The notes: generated by a model not told the origin, from the sequence alone. Positions 51,132 through 61,490 are shown, counted from the stretch's first letter. The stretch: DNA of 64,000 nt from CAZZKG01 sp964654825 (GCA_964654825.1 CAZZKG010000007.1:1-64000); one strand, 5' to 3'. Numbers and translations are program-made.

Positions 51132-54100
51132 ATGATTTTTCAATTCATGCAGAAAACACTTCGATCTGTTTTTATGTCCACGGTCGTACTGCTTCTTATG
51201 ACACACACTCTCCCGGCGTATGAAACATGGACCTTGGGGCAGGGGGTAAGGCAGGATCGGCTGAAATGTCTGGGGTTCAATCTCCAGGCCCCTGCAGCAG
51301 AAACGTTCGTGGCCGGACCCGGTCTCATGAAGGCCCAGAGTCTCACCCACACCGTGGGTGTTCTCCGTGTCGAGTTTCAGCCGGATCAGGATGACAGCAC
51401 AACAGGAAACGGACTTTTCGGCAACCTCCCCTTCTTCCAGCCGATCGGACCCGATACGTTCGGTGTCGAAGTTGATCCCACCATAAACAGCAGATCACGG
51501 TTCTATTTTTACAAACACCTCCAGTGGGCGGGAGAGTACTTCGAGGTCGCATCCGGTGGGCTCTTCACGTTTGCCGGTATGGACACAACCACCGACATTT
51601 CACCCATCATCCAGTTGAACAAAGAAATGGGGGCATACGGCGACAATAAAGAGTTTACCCAGAACATGATAACCTTCGTAAACGAATCCATCCAGATGGC
51701 TGACACGCTCACCTCGTTCGATTTTTCTCCCTACGACGCGCTGATCATCTTTCACGCCGGCGCCGGTGAGGAGTCGGATTTCGGTCCTCCGCCTCTCTAT
51801 CCGGGAGATTCCCCACGGGATCTCCATTCCGCCTACATCCCGTTCGAAGCGCTCAGGGAATACCTGGGTGAGGGTGATCCCGCATACCGGGGGATCAAAA
51901 CGGTGAATGCCCTGGGCGAGACCACTTACGTGAAGAATGCCCTCGTTCTGCCGGAGACGCTCATCCAGGACACGGTCTACAACCCGTCAGCCGTGTTTCT
52001 CGACATACTCGGGATAGTCCTGCATGAGTACGGGCACCATCTCGGCCTGCCGGATCTGTACGATCCGGCTCATCCCACGAGACCTGCCGTAGGTAACTTC
52101 GGTCTCATGGGAACCGGTGCCTACAACTCATCCGGACGGCTTCCCTCCGAACCGATCGGGTGGTCAAAATACTACCTCGGCTGGGACGATGCATTCGAGA
52201 TAAATTCCGACACCACCGGGGTGGAACTCTCAGCGATGGAGGGGGTCGGTTCGGGGAACAGGCTTCTCAGGATACCGATCTCTTCGTCCGAATACTACCT
52301 CCTCGAGAACCGGGTTCGTGACAGGGATTTCGATGGGGAGTTCCGTTTCTATGATGTCGATGGTGATAACTGGCCGGATCTCGAGACCGATGGCTACCGC
52401 ATGCCCGATGGGACGTATACCGAGTTCGATTACGCTCTCCCCGGTATCATCACCTACCCTGATGATCCGCTCCCGGGGTCGGGGGTGTTCATCTGGCACA
52501 TCGACAATGAAGTGATACGGGGCGCATTCGATCCGGATTTCAACAACAACTGTCTCAACTGCAACATCAACAGGCAGGGTGTCGATCTCGAAGAGGCTGA
52601 CGGCATCCAGCACCTTGATGAGCTGTATCCTCAGACCATCGATCCAGGTTACGGGTCGCCGTTCGATTCGTACGGAGGGAAGGTGGAAGGGATAAAAGAT
52701 TTTGCATCTCTCAATCTACTGTTCGGCCCCTCGACTAATCCTTCTTCGACGAGTAACCTCGGCATGGCGACCAATATCAGCATATCCGGTTTCCGATCTC
52801 TCACCGTAAATCCCTCTCAGAGTCTGGTTGACACAATCGTCGGCATAGATGTGAGTTTCGAGGAACGGGTCGAAGGGTTCCCCGTTGTTCTCAGACTGGA
52901 GGACGCCCTGGACTTCGAAGAAGATCCTTCGCTGTTCGAAGAAAATTCGATGGCATTTGCCGACCTGGATGGTGACGAGAGTGCCGAAATCGTGACTGTA
53001 ACGGCAGAGGGAGACCTCTATGTAATAGATTCGAGCGGCAATTTTTATCCGGAAGGCTCATCCGAACCCACTCCCTATGCTTCTGTGAATCGGAATGTGC
53101 ACTCGTCCCCGGCCCTCGGTGATCTGGATGGGGATGAGATGGCCGATCTCGAGATCACCCTCCTGTCAGACGACGGTTCTCTTTACGCATTTTCATCACG
53201 GGGGCCCTCCGGTGGGGATGTGATACTCCCCGGTTTCCCGGTGACCTTCGAGGGGACGGTTCATCACGGGCCTCTGTGTTTCGATGTGGACGGCAACGGA
53301 CTCTGCGAAGTGATAACCACGTCGCTTACCCAGAACGGACTCACGATACATGTAACAGACGGCTCCGGATCGTCCCTGGAAGGCTGGCCGCTCGTGCTCG
53401 AAGGTGAATCGTCGGGTTTTCCTGTGATTTATCCGCACATCGAATCGGGTACGAAAGCTGATAGTGCCGACATCGTTTTCGCAAGTTCGGAAGGTACGGT
53501 GTACCGGATCTCGAAGCGTGGTAATGTACTCTGGCAGGTGTCGCTCGGTTCAGAGATACGGGTACCGCCAGTTCTGGCCGACTTAGACCGGGATGGCGAC
53601 CGGGACGGAGACAACATCGCCGAAGTCATCGGCGATCTCGAGATCGCCGTCGGGACGCTTTCGGGTCAGGTACACGTGATTACGGCCGAGGGGGGTGAGT
53701 TACCGGGAGGACCGCAGTCCACAAGCGGACAAATACGATCACCGATCGCGGCGTCGGATGTCGATCGGGATGGATTCGTCGAACTGATCGTTCTGACGGA
53801 GAGTCCATGGGAACTGCATCTCTTCCGTCTCAACAATTCGAGCGATGCTCTCCTCAGGGTGCGAAACTTCCCTAAACAGGTCATTACTCAGTCCTTCGAC
53901 GGCTCGAAGCAGTATTACTCGTCACCGGTGATAGCCGACATAGACACAGGTTTGATCAATAATCGCCGCGGCGAAGAGATCCTCTTCGGGACTCAGGACG
54001 ACCGCGTACTTGTCTATGATGTTTCAACAGCTTCGGCTCCCATCAAGGAATATCCCCTCGGGGGCAATATGATCTCGAGTCCTGTAGTCGGTGACCTGGA

Positions 54101-54581
54101 TGGCGATGGTGATCTCGATATCATGGCGGCGGATGACAGAGGGTATGTGTATGCGTGGAGTACCGGCAGCCCAACGGCGGAGACACGGATCTCCTGGGGT
54201 CAGCTCGGAAGTGTTCCGGGGCGGACCTATGCCAATATCGACAGCCTTGTCATGGCCATCCCGAGCGAGGCGCCGGTCTGGAGCGAGGACAGTGTCTATG
54301 TGTATCCGAATCCATACATGACCCGTGATCATGCGAGAGCGACACTCCATTTCGAAGTGGATACCCAGTTCACCGATACCCGCGTATATGTGTACGACGT
54401 TTCCGGCCGGAAAGTAAAGACGATCGATCTATTCGATAATACTCCGAAACAGAGTGGAGATTTCTGGGCGACTCTCGATATCGATGATCTCTCGAGCGGA
54501 GTGTACATCCTCGCACTCGAAGTCACCACTTCCCCCGGAGGGAAGAAACGGCTGTTCAAGAAATTTGCGGTCGTAAGGTAA
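51132..54581 (+). CDS. Secreted M6-like metalloprotease with FG-GAP repeats and FlgD-like sorting domain
   Basis: 1149 aa. A signal peptide (about 10-31, STVVLLLMTHTLPAYE) is followed by an M6/immune-inhibitor-A-type protease domain with zinc motif HEYGHHLGLPDLYD (H298 and H302) and GLMGTGAYNSSGRLPSEPIGWSKYYLGW-type sequence after it. From about 600 there are VCBS/FG-GAP repeats rich in Asp-Gly (FADLDGDESAEIVTV, GDLDGDEMADLEITL, GDLDGDGDLDIMAAD) that bind calcium. The last 90 residues are a FlgD-like Ig domain (YPNPYMTRDHARATL, VYVYDVSGRKVKTIDL, LSSGVYILAL, KKFAVVR), the usual type IX-like sorting end. GGGGAG precedes the ATG. The next gene is PorV-like, which suggests a matching export route. 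Confidence 0.87.
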   Translation: MIFQFMQKTLRSVFMSTVVLLLMTHTLPAYETWTLGQGVRQDRLKCLGFNLQAPAAETFVAGPGLMKAQSLTHTVGVLRVEFQPDQDDSTTGNGLFGNLPFFQPIGPDTFGVEVDPTINSRSRFYFYKHLQWAGEYFEVASGGLFTFAGMDTTTDISPIIQLNKEMGAYGDNKEFTQNMITFVNESIQMADTLTSFDFSPYDALIIFHAGAGEESDFGPPPLYPGDSPRDLHSAYIPFEALREYLGEGDPAYRGIKTVNALGETTYVKNALVLPETLIQDTVYNPSAVFLDILGIVLHEYGHHLGLPDLYDPAHPTRPAVGNFGLMGTGAYNSSGRLPSEPIGWSKYYLGWDDAFEINSDTTGVELSAMEGVGSGNRLLRIPISSSEYYLLENRVRDRDFDGEFRFYDVDGDNWPDLETDGYRMPDGTYTEFDYALPGIITYPDDPLPGSGVFIWHIDNEVIRGAFDPDFNNNCLNCNINRQGVDLEEADGIQHLDELYPQTIDPGYGSPFDSYGGKVEGIKDFASLNLLFGPSTNPSSTSNLGMATNISISGFRSLTVNPSQSLVDTIVGIDVSFEERVEGFPVVLRLEDALDFEEDPSLFEENSMAFADLDGDESAEIVTVTAEGDLYVIDSSGNFYPEGSSEPTPYASVNRNVHSSPALGDLDGDEMADLEITLLSDDGSLYAFSSRGPSGGDVILPGFPVTFEGTVHHGPLCFDVDGNGLCEVITTSLTQNGLTIHVTDGSGSSLEGWPLVLEGESSGFPVIYPHIESGTKADSADIVFASSEGTVYRISKRGNVLWQVSLGSEIRVPPVLADLDRDGDRDGDNIAEVIGDLEIAVGTLSGQVHVITAEGGELPGGPQSTSGQIRSPIAASDVDRDGFVELIVLTESPWELHLFRLNNSSDALLRVRNFPKQVITQSFDGSKQYYSSPVIADIDTGLINNRRGEEILFGTQDDRVLVYDVSTASAPIKEYPLGGNMISSPVVGDLDGDGDLDIMAADDRGYVYAWSTGSPTAETRISWGQLGSVPGRTYANIDSLVMAIPSEAPVWSEDSVYVYPNPYMTRDHARATLHFEVDTQFTDTRVYVYDVSGRKVKTIDLFDNTPKQSGDFWATLDIDDLSSGVYILALEVTTSPGGKKRLFKKFAVVR

Positions 54582-54622
54582 ATTATTATCTTATTACCTG
54601 TTCTGATAGAAGGAGTTCCGTT

Positions 54623-55543
54623 ATGATACTGCGAATTATGAAAACACAGGTACTCCTGTTTCTGTTCGGGATACTCCTGGCCGGGACACTCTCTGCCGCC
54701 GACCGGACAGGCAGCGGACTTGCTTTTCTGAGGATCGGTGTCGGTGCCCGTGCCTCGGCTATGGGTGAAGCATTTACCGCCGTGAGTGACGACGCGTCCG
54801 CCACTTACTGGAACCCGGCCGGACTGGCACTAGTCGAAGGTACCGAGGTCATGTTCATGAACAACTCTTTCATTCAGGACATCTCTCAGGAATTTATCGC
54901 CGTCACCTCCGATCTCGGCAATCTGCACATCGGGGGAGCTTTCAACCTGGTCAGCCTCGGAACTCTCGAGAGGCGGGATGAGAGAGGTGACTTCAGGGGC
55001 GAGTTCAAACCATTCGACCTCGCCGCTTCATTCAGCGCGGCGTATTCTCCTCTCGACTGGGTCGACGTCGGCGGGACGGTAAAAGGTGTCATAGAGGACA
55101 TCGACACCGAAACCGCCTATGGAGCGCTGGTGGATGTCGGTGTCCTGGCCCGGCTGCCTGTCGAGGGTCTCTCGGCGGGATTCGTGGCACAGAACATCGG
55201 ACCGAGTATCAAATTCATCAGTGATCCTTTTGATGCTCCCAGGACCTACCGCGGCGGTGCTTCCTTCGTCCACCGGCTGCCCGGTTTCTCGAGCCGCGCA
55301 GGTGTGGCAGTGGACCTCGTCTTTCCAATGGACGATGATACCCAGGTGAACGTCGGTGGTGAGTGGACTTACAAAGATTTCGTTTCCGGAAGGGTTGGCT
55401 ACAGGAGTGGTGCAGACTCTCAGGGGGTGACGACCGGACTCGGGGTGTATTACAAACAATTTATCGTCGATTACGCCTACGTACCATTTTCAGAGCACCT
55501 CGGGAACACTCACCGTATCGGAGTTTCTTACCGGTTCAGGTAA
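54623..55543 (+). CDS. PorV/PorQ-family outer-membrane protein
   Basis: A 306-aa protein. The signal peptide (LLFLFGILLAGTLSAAD) is followed by the family hallmark LRIGVGARASAMGEAFTAVSDDASATYWNPAGLALVEG, then alternating beta strands of a FadL-like barrel ending in an aromatic-rich strand (GVSYRFR). PorV is the shuttle or attachment partner for cargo of the type IX secretion system; homologues occur widely in FCB-type phyla. Its place 41 bp after a protease with a FlgD-like end supports a role in that protease's export or anchoring. No other por genes are in the window. Confidence 0.82.
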   Translation: MILRIMKTQVLLFLFGILLAGTLSAADRTGSGLAFLRIGVGARASAMGEAFTAVSDDASATYWNPAGLALVEGTEVMFMNNSFIQDISQEFIAVTSDLGNLHIGGAFNLVSLGTLERRDERGDFRGEFKPFDLAASFSAAYSPLDWVDVGGTVKGVIEDIDTETAYGALVDVGVLARLPVEGLSAGFVAQNIGPSIKFISDPFDAPRTYRGGASFVHRLPGFSSRAGVAVDLVFPMDDDTQVNVGGEWTYKDFVSGRVGYRSGADSQGVTTGLGVYYKQFIVDYAYVPFSEHLGNTHRIGVSYRFR

Positions 55544-55630
55544 CTCTCCGCCGAAGCAAGCCTTGTGGATGGATTCCGGCCGGATTATCTTTCATCCTGC
55601 ACGTTGATGCACAGAGCCGGGAGCTTCATT

Positions 55631-58366
55631 ATGTCTTTGTCTCTTCCTGATTTTTTCACCATAGCTCATCCCGGGTCCTCACAGACCGGGACCATCCTGG
55701 TCAGGCAGTTCAAGGAGGGGAAAGCTGCCGGGAGGGCCGGGAAGGGAAAAAAAGCAGTCTGTGACGCGGCAGGGGAGTCACTCCCCATTATCGGTCATGG
55801 TCTGCGGCCGCAACTGTTGTCCGACATCACCGGTTTGGAAAATATCGAATACATCGATTCCGAATTGTTCTCCCGGGTGGTGACTCCCACTCTTTCCTCG
55901 TTCGACCTCGAGAGCCTGTGTGTCAGCTTCGACATCCCGAATCGGGGGGATGCTGCGCTCTGCACCGGTAAAATATTCCTTCACCTTCTTGAGCTGGCCT
56001 CGAGAATCGACGTCTCGACTGCTCGCCGGATATCCAATCTTCTTCTCCTGTCGGGCGATCGTCATCTCTCCCGTCTCTTCAGGAGTCTAGACCATGTCCC
56101 CGCACAGCAGGGTCAAAACGTTCGTCCCACCGGCAGGAAAAAAGAGCAGGGTGTGAATCCCGAAACAGGCCGCGGCTCGAGGGCACGGGAAGCCGGAGTC
56201 CTGAGAGAGGAAGTCTCAGATATACTCGGAGAAAGAGGAACTCTCTCCTCGGTTCTGGATGGATTCGAAGTCCGAACCGAACAGCTCGACATGGCGGGTG
56301 CCGTGATGGATACGGTGAACGGCAGCGGGACACTCCTTGCCGAGGCCGGTACCGGTACCGGGAAATCCTTTGCCTATCTTGTCTCATCCATCCTGCGCGC
56401 TGTACGGTGCGGCGAGAGGGTCGTCGTTTCGACCAATACGAAAAACCTGCAGGATCAGCTCTACCAGAAGGACCTTCCCGTGCTTGAGAAGGCCTTCCCC
56501 GTTCCATTCACCTTCTGCCAGCTGAAAGGACGCCAGAACTACCTGTGCAGGGCACGGCTCGATGAACTCGTGGGGCAGATGGACCTCCCGCTCCCGGACC
56601 CTGCTGCCAGAGCGCTTATTCCGGTATATAGCTGGTCGAAGAATACCGAAACGGGAGATATTGCGGAGAACGGGGCATTCGATCCTCAGAAGGAATCAGC
56701 CATATGGAAGAAGATCAATTGTGATGTCCGCTACTGCCCGTCCAGGGAAGAGCAGAGGGGATGTTTCCTCACCCGCGCCAGGCAGATTGCTCAGGAATCG
56801 GATGTCACCGTCATCAACCATGCGCTTCTCCTCAGCGATATCATCATGGACCGGGCGATCCTCGGAGAGTATGATAACCTGGTAATCGACGAGGCTCACA
56901 ACCTGGAAAAGGTGGCATACGAGCTGCTCGGCAGAAGCAGCGCTTACCCGATGTTTTACCAGTTCTTCGAGCGGCAGTTCAGTAACAGCGAAAAGGGAGG
57001 ATCGTTTTTGGAGACAGCGAGGAAACTCCGTAAATCCGGTACTGCTATCGAGAGGCGGCAGGTGAAGGAATTACTTGACGCGGTGAGGAGTTGCCGGAGT
57101 AAACTGTCACGGTTCTTCGGATCTCTCTCCGACTTCATCAGCTCGAAGCAGAAGAGCTACTCTCCGAAGCTGAGGTTTCTACCCGGGGATGACCTGTCAA
57201 GGCAGCTGTCGAATCGAGCTGAGGACGGGATTGGTGATCTCGAAACTGTCAGATCGCTGATGGGCAGGATTCTCCTCGAGTGCGTCGAACACCTTGGTGA
57301 AAACAAGGTGGAAACTCAATCGGAAGCGATCCTCAAAAAGATGTCAGGATCTATCGAAGAACTCACCGAGCTCACGGACACCCTCGAATTTATCACAGGG
57401 ACCCCGGCCTGTGACTGGGTGTACTGGATCCAGGCTGACGGCCTCGGAGCCTCCGAATTCCTGGCGCTCCGTGCGTGCCCCATCGAGATCGCACCTCTCC
57501 TGAAGGAAAAAATTTATGATTCGACCAGATCGGTCATCCTCTCTTCGGCGACGATGTCAATCGGCGGCGATTTCTCATTCTCTTCGAAAATCCTCGGTAC
57601 CGATCTCCTCGATCCCGGGAACGTGACAACCTTCTCCGGAGGGACATCGTTTTCGCTCGAAAGTCAGGCTCTCCTCCTCCTGCCGACTTTCGTTCCTTCC
57701 GTCACGAGTGAACATTTCGTCGAAACCCTGCCTGACATGCTGGCAAGCGTCGTGGGGAAGGTCCCCGGTGGGACACTCATCCTGTTCACCTCGCGGGACT
57801 GGCTCAGGCGGGTCCATCTGAAGCTCAAACCGCTGCTCGAGTCGGAAGGTGTCTCCTGTCTCGCACAGGGATATGATGGGTCCAGAGAAGTCCTGCTCGA
57901 GAAGTTCAGGTCTGCCGGGAGGTCGGTACTTCTGGGGACGGACAGTTTCTGGGAAGGTATCGATGTGCCCGGCGATGCTCTTCAGCTGGTGGTTATTGTC
58001 AGGCTCCCGTTTCCCGTACCATCGGAACCGGTGACCGAGGCCATCTCCGGGTGTATGACCGCCCGTGGGGAAAATCCGTTTACCGACTACTCGCTTCCCC
58101 GTGCCTGTATCAAGCTGAAACAGGGTTTCGGCAGGTTGATCCGAAGTTGTGAGGACAGGGGAGCGGTTTTGATACTCGACAGGAGAATCGTCGAAAAACG
58201 CTACGGGAGCGCCCTCAGACGCGCTCTCCCGGTCGAGCCGCTTGTCGTGAAGCATCGCGATGATATGATCACCATACTCGGCAGATGGTTCGAATACACC
58301 GGGGACGATTACAAATTGGCTGCTGATAAAGATAAAAGAAACAGACAAACAATTGGTTACCCATGA
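55631..58366 (+). CDS. DinG/Rad3-type ATP-dependent helicase with degenerate exonuclease-like N-domain
   Basis: 911 aa from ATG 55631 (GGGAG 7 bases upstream). Residues about 1-160 resemble a DnaQ-type exonuclease fold as found in Gram-positive DinG ([12 protein letters not shown]; then [22 protein letters not shown]), but the expected acidic catalytic residues are absent. The helicase begins near 210: Walker A AGTGTGKS with Lys245, iron-sulphur Cys candidates ([26 protein letters not shown]), DEAH at 420-423, and motifs V-VI with [23 protein letters not shown] and QGFGRLIRS. It is a 5'-3' helicase of the repair class. 12 bp to hutU. Confidence 0.86.
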   Translation: MSLSLPDFFTIAHPGSSQTGTILVRQFKEGKAAGRAGKGKKAVCDAAGESLPIIGHGLRPQLLSDITGLENIEYIDSELFSRVVTPTLSSFDLESLCVSFDIPNRGDAALCTGKIFLHLLELASRIDVSTARRISNLLLLSGDRHLSRLFRSLDHVPAQQGQNVRPTGRKKEQGVNPETGRGSRAREAGVLREEVSDILGERGTLSSVLDGFEVRTEQLDMAGAVMDTVNGSGTLLAEAGTGTGKSFAYLVSSILRAVRCGERVVVSTNTKNLQDQLYQKDLPVLEKAFPVPFTFCQLKGRQNYLCRARLDELVGQMDLPLPDPAARALIPVYSWSKNTETGDIAENGAFDPQKESAIWKKINCDVRYCPSREEQRGCFLTRARQIAQESDVTVINHALLLSDIIMDRAILGEYDNLVIDEAHNLEKVAYELLGRSSAYPMFYQFFERQFSNSEKGGSFLETARKLRKSGTAIERRQVKELLDAVRSCRSKLSRFFGSLSDFISSKQKSYSPKLRFLPGDDLSRQLSNRAEDGIGDLETVRSLMGRILLECVEHLGENKVETQSEAILKKMSGSIEELTELTDTLEFITGTPACDWVYWIQADGLGASEFLALRACPIEIAPLLKEKIYDSTRSVILSSATMSIGGDFSFSSKILGTDLLDPGNVTTFSGGTSFSLESQALLLLPTFVPSVTSEHFVETLPDMLASVVGKVPGGTLILFTSRDWLRRVHLKLKPLLESEGVSCLAQGYDGSREVLLEKFRSAGRSVLLGTDSFWEGIDVPGDALQLVVIVRLPFPVPSEPVTEAISGCMTARGENPFTDYSLPRACIKLKQGFGRLIRSCEDRGAVLILDRRIVEKRYGSALRRALPVEPLVVKHRDDMITILGRWFEYTGDDYKLAADKDKRNRQTIGYP

Positions 58367-58377
58367 AGGAGGTGGAG

Positions 58378-60030
58378 ATGGAGAAAGGCGCGTTCGAACC
58401 CATCAGGGCCCCGCGCGGGACTGACATCACGTGCAGGGGTTGGCATCAGGAAGCAGCGATGCGAATGCTGATGAACAACCTGGAGGTAGGGGAGGATCCC
58501 GCCAACCTCATCATATACGGAGGATCAGGTAAAGCGGCACGTAACTGGGACTGTTACCATGCTATCATCCGAAGTCTGAAGAATCTCGGAAATGATGAGA
58601 CGTTACTGGTCCAGTCGGGAAAACCGGTCGGGATCTTCAGGACGTTCGAGCATGCCCCCCGCGTGTTGATCGCGAATGCCAACCTGGTCGGAAACTGGGC
58701 CACCTGGGATGAGTTCAGAAGACTCGAAGCGCTGGGTCTCATCATGTTCGGTCAGATGACCGCCGGGAGCTGGATATACATCGGTACCCAGGGTATCCTG
58801 CAGGGTACCTATGAGACCTTCGCCGCTGCCGCAAAACGGCACTTCGGAGGTGATCTGAAAGGAAGGCTTCTTTTGACCGGCGGTCTCGGTGGGATGGGTG
58901 GTGCTCAGCCTCTTGCGGCCACTCTCAACGGCGCGGCGTTTCTCGGGGTCGACGTTGATCCGGAAAGAATCAAAAAGAGGCTCGAAACAAGGTACCTCGA
59001 CCGGATGTCTGAAGATCTCGACGAGGCCCTCTCTCTCGTCATGGAAGCAAAAGAGAAGAAAGAGGCCCTCTCCGTCGGGCTCGTCGGCAATTGCGCGGAG
59101 GTTCTCCCGGAGCTGGCCAGGAGAGGTGTCGTACCGGATCTGCTCACCGATCAGACCAGCGCACATGATGAGCTGAATGGGTATGTCCCGTCCGGCATGG
59201 AACTCGCTGAAGCGTTCGAGCTCCGCTCGAGGAATCCCGACGAGTACAAAAAAAGATCTCTCGACTCGATCGCTGTCCACATGAGGGCGATGCTCGACCT
59301 GAAGAGACAGGGCGCCGTCACCTTCGACTACGGGAACAACATCAGGGGACAGGCGCTCTCCGTTGGAGTCCTGGATGCATTCGATGTACCCGGTTTTGTT
59401 CCCGAGTACATCAGGCCCCTCTTCTGCGAGGGGAAGGGGCCTTTCAGGTGGGCGGCCCTCTCGGGTGACCCGAATGATATCTATGAGACTGACCGGATCA
59501 TATTCGAGGAATGCAAGGAAGATGAAGCGCTTCTCAGGTGGATAAAAATGGCAAGAGAAAAGGTGGCGTTTCAGGGGTTGCCTTCGAGGATCTGCTGGCT
59601 CGGGTACGGCGAGAGAGCCCGCTTCGGTGAGAGGATAAACGATCTTGTGGTGAGGGGGGTGGTGAAGGCGCCGGTGGTCATCGGCCGTGATCACCTCGAC
59701 TGCGGATCGGTAGCATCGCCGAACAGAGAGACCGAGGCGATGCGTGACGGTTCGGATGCGATCGCCGACTGGCCGCTCCTTAATGCCATGCTCAATGTAG
59801 CGAGCGGGGCGAGCTGGGTCTCGTTCCACCACGGTGGCGGTGTGGGGATCGGATATTCCCTCCACGCCGGACAGGTCTGTGTTGCGGATGGGACCAAAAT
59901 GGCGGGAGAGAGGCTCATGCGGGTGCTCACCAACGATCCCGGGTCGGGGATCGCCAGGCACGCCGATGCCGGTTATGAGGAAGCCCGGAAGGTGGCAAAG
60001 GAGAAGGGAGTGAAGATCCCCATGCTGTAG
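58378..60030 (+). CDS. hutU: Urocanate hydratase
   Basis: A 550-aa NAD-dependent enzyme converting urocanate to imidazolone propionate in histidine breakdown. The family sequence is well kept: [102 protein letters not shown] and the active-site Cys in [13 protein letters not shown]. Length matches the family (about 555). ATG 58378 has AAGGAGG 5 bases before it; the first in-frame ATG (58363) overlaps dinG. HutH, HutI and HutG are not in the window. Confidence 0.95.
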   Translation: MEKGAFEPIRAPRGTDITCRGWHQEAAMRMLMNNLEVGEDPANLIIYGGSGKAARNWDCYHAIIRSLKNLGNDETLLVQSGKPVGIFRTFEHAPRVLIANANLVGNWATWDEFRRLEALGLIMFGQMTAGSWIYIGTQGILQGTYETFAAAAKRHFGGDLKGRLLLTGGLGGMGGAQPLAATLNGAAFLGVDVDPERIKKRLETRYLDRMSEDLDEALSLVMEAKEKKEALSVGLVGNCAEVLPELARRGVVPDLLTDQTSAHDELNGYVPSGMELAEAFELRSRNPDEYKKRSLDSIAVHMRAMLDLKRQGAVTFDYGNNIRGQALSVGVLDAFDVPGFVPEYIRPLFCEGKGPFRWAALSGDPNDIYETDRIIFEECKEDEALLRWIKMAREKVAFQGLPSRICWLGYGERARFGERINDLVVRGVVKAPVVIGRDHLDCGSVASPNRETEAMRDGSDAIADWPLLNAMLNVASGASWVSFHHGGGVGIGYSLHAGQVCVADGTKMAGERLMRVLTNDPGSGIARHADAGYEEARKVAKEKGVKIPML

Positions 60031-60052
60031 TGTCCCGTCCCGGAATGCTCCT

Positions 60053-60141
60053 TTAAATAGGGACAGTCACCATTTTTTGAACAAAATTAATAATGGTAAC
60101 AAAAAATGATGACGATTTAAATGGTGACTGTCCCTATTTAC
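60053..60141. repeat. Small inverted-repeat element (MITE/REP-like)
   Basis: Two inverted copies of the same 21-bp core as at 10.1 kb (60055-60075 and, inverted, 60119-60139) enclose only about 43 AT-rich bases. It begins about 22 bp after the hutU stop. There is no coding capacity. It probably moved by, or derives from, a transposase encoded elsewhere. Confidence 0.8.
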
Positions 60142-60458
60142 GAGTGGCCCGTTTTGACGTCAAAAACCACGAGATTTCGTACGAATCGACGATCAGGAGC
60201 CGGTTCGTGTGTTCACTCATAAGGATCGCTGGAGATAGGAGAGAATTCTTAGGAGTTTCCGGCGAAAATGCAATAGATTGTCAATGTGACTGTTACGGGA
60301 TCCACCTCGTGTGTTACTCGAAGAGTCGATTGGTTCAAAATCTCTGTCTTTAGGAAGGGGGAAGTCGCTCCTGGTCTGGTATGGAATGTGCTTCCACGTG
60401 GGTGGGGAATGAGAAGGCCCCGAAACCTCTGAGCGAAACCTGCGCCGGGGGTAGAATT

Positions 60459-60490
60459 GGGGTTCCGACAGCACGTCGGGGCCCTTTTTT
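60459..60490 (+). terminator. Strong intrinsic terminator with no assigned gene
   Basis: GGGGTTCCGAC (60459-60469), loop AGCAC, GTCGGGGCCCT (60475-60485), all 11 positions pairing with three G-U pairs, then six T (60485-60490). Read on the minus strand it has no T-run, so it does not serve the VTT gene. An alternative partner GGCCCCGA (60416-60423) matches TCGGGGCC in its right arm. Confidence 0.65.
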
Positions 60491-60502
60491 ATTAATCGTA
60501 GT

Positions 60503-61171
60503 TTATTGATCTGCTGCGTTTGGTTCGCCCCGTTTAATCTTTTTGATGAGGTACCTCGTTCCGACATAGGCAGCAGGGATAATCAGAATAACCAGTAGGA
60601 TTGTATTCGATGGCTGGAACTTCTCACCGAGGAGGGCGAGAAGGTAATACCGGGGGGCTCTGCCGGTAAACGTTGCCGCAACATATGAACTCCGGTTGTA
60701 GCCCGAGGAGATCGAGAACCACCTCACCGGATCGACCGGAATGGGTAAGAAATTCGTGAGGGCCAGGAACAGGAATGGATTCTTCCAGTACCACTCATCG
60801 AAGCTCCGGTAGAGCTTTTTTCGCTTGATGCGGTCTGCGAATCTTCTCGAGCTGAAATATCCTATCAGGTGGTACTCATTCACATTGGCTACGGTGGTCC
60901 CGATTGCTCCCAGAAATCCTATGAAGAGCGGACTGTATGTCCTCCCCAGGCCGATGATAACCGGGTTCGTGGGGAGCGGGATGAATGTGTTGGGGAAGGA
61001 CATGTAGAGGAGATAGTAACCGGCCCACCCGCTTGATTTTCCTGACAGGCGGTTGTAAAGATACAGGATCGCACAGTACAGGACGAAAAGTGAGAGGTAT
61101 CCCAGAAGATGCTTCAGGGTGACAGGGGCTCTTCTGCGAAAGCCGTTTTCAGCTGTGAAGGAGTTTTGCAT
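60503..61171 (-). CDS. VTT-domain (DedA/SNARE-associated-like) membrane protein
   Basis: A 222-aa membrane protein with about five hydrophobic segments (LLGYLSLFVLYCAILYLY, YYLLYMSFPNTFIPLPTNPVIIGLG, FIGFLGAIGTTVANVNEY, FLFLALTNFLPIPVDPVRWFSI, ILLVILIIPAAYVGTRYLI). The re-entrant-type motif FIPLPTNP...GAIGTTVANVNEYHLIGYF and NFLPIPVDPVRWFS with a later Arg match VTT/DedA-related proteins, a family that moves lipid carriers or phospholipids across the membrane. The precise subfamily is uncertain. A perfect-consensus promoter lies about 95-130 bp upstream. Confidence 0.75.
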   Translation of the reverse strand: MQNSFTAENGFRRRAPVTLKHLLGYLSLFVLYCAILYLYNRLSGKSSGWAGYYLLYMSFPNTFIPLPTNPVIIGLGRTYSPLFIGFLGAIGTTVANVNEYHLIGYFSSRRFADRIKRKKLYRSFDEWYWKNPFLFLALTNFLPIPVDPVRWFSISSGYNRSSYVAATFTGRAPRYYLLALLGEKFQPSNTILLVILIIPAAYVGTRYLIKKIKRGEPNAADQ

Positions 61172-61274
61172 GTTTTACACCGGGCTTTTTATATTCACTT
61201 CGCCCCCCTGCCGGCAGCGGTACAATCGACAGACGGCGGATTCTCTCGCGGAACACACGTCCAGAGTAGTCCTG

Positions 61275-61303
61275 ATTATATCCCACACATGATCTATTGT
61301 CAA
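61275..61303 (-). promoter_or_regulatory. Perfect-consensus sigma-70 promoter of the VTT gene
   Basis: On the minus strand, TTGACA (61303-61298), 17 bp, TATAAT (61280-61275). Confidence 0.75.
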
Positions 61304-61461
61304 CAGCGTCATGCTCATGTCCTGATTCCGGTATAACTCTAACAATAACTGAGGTGATCTTCATTCCAGGAGTGTTCCATCTCAATGTAAACTGTGGACT
61401 GAACCCCCCATTTGAAATTGACAGCCCGCAACAGGAATTATTCAAAGCACACCTGACCCAT

Positions 61462-61490
61462 TTGACAGATTCATCCCCCCGGTATATAAT
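61462..61490 (+). promoter_or_regulatory. Perfect-consensus sigma-70 promoter of the repeat-protein gene
   Basis: TTGACA (61462-61467), 17 bp, TATAAT (61485-61490). Transcription should start near 61497. Confidence 0.8.

Larger units (their letters stand above)
60031..60502. other. 472-bp intergenic region: inverted-repeat element, then orphan terminator
   Basis: It contains the small inverted-repeat element (60053-60141), about 270 bp with no convincing gene, and a strong plus-strand terminator (60459-60490) whose right arm can also pair with an upstream segment (60416-60423). A promoter for a plus-strand RNA was not found. Confidence 0.55.

Noticed and set aside
58603..59961. 452-codon open frame antisense to hutU
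   Set aside because: hutU is certain on the plus strand; the antisense frame is long only because of GC-rich codon bias.
60093..60353. 86-codon ORF after hutU
   Set aside because: It starts inside the inverted-repeat element and reads through its right end; no ribosome site or family match.
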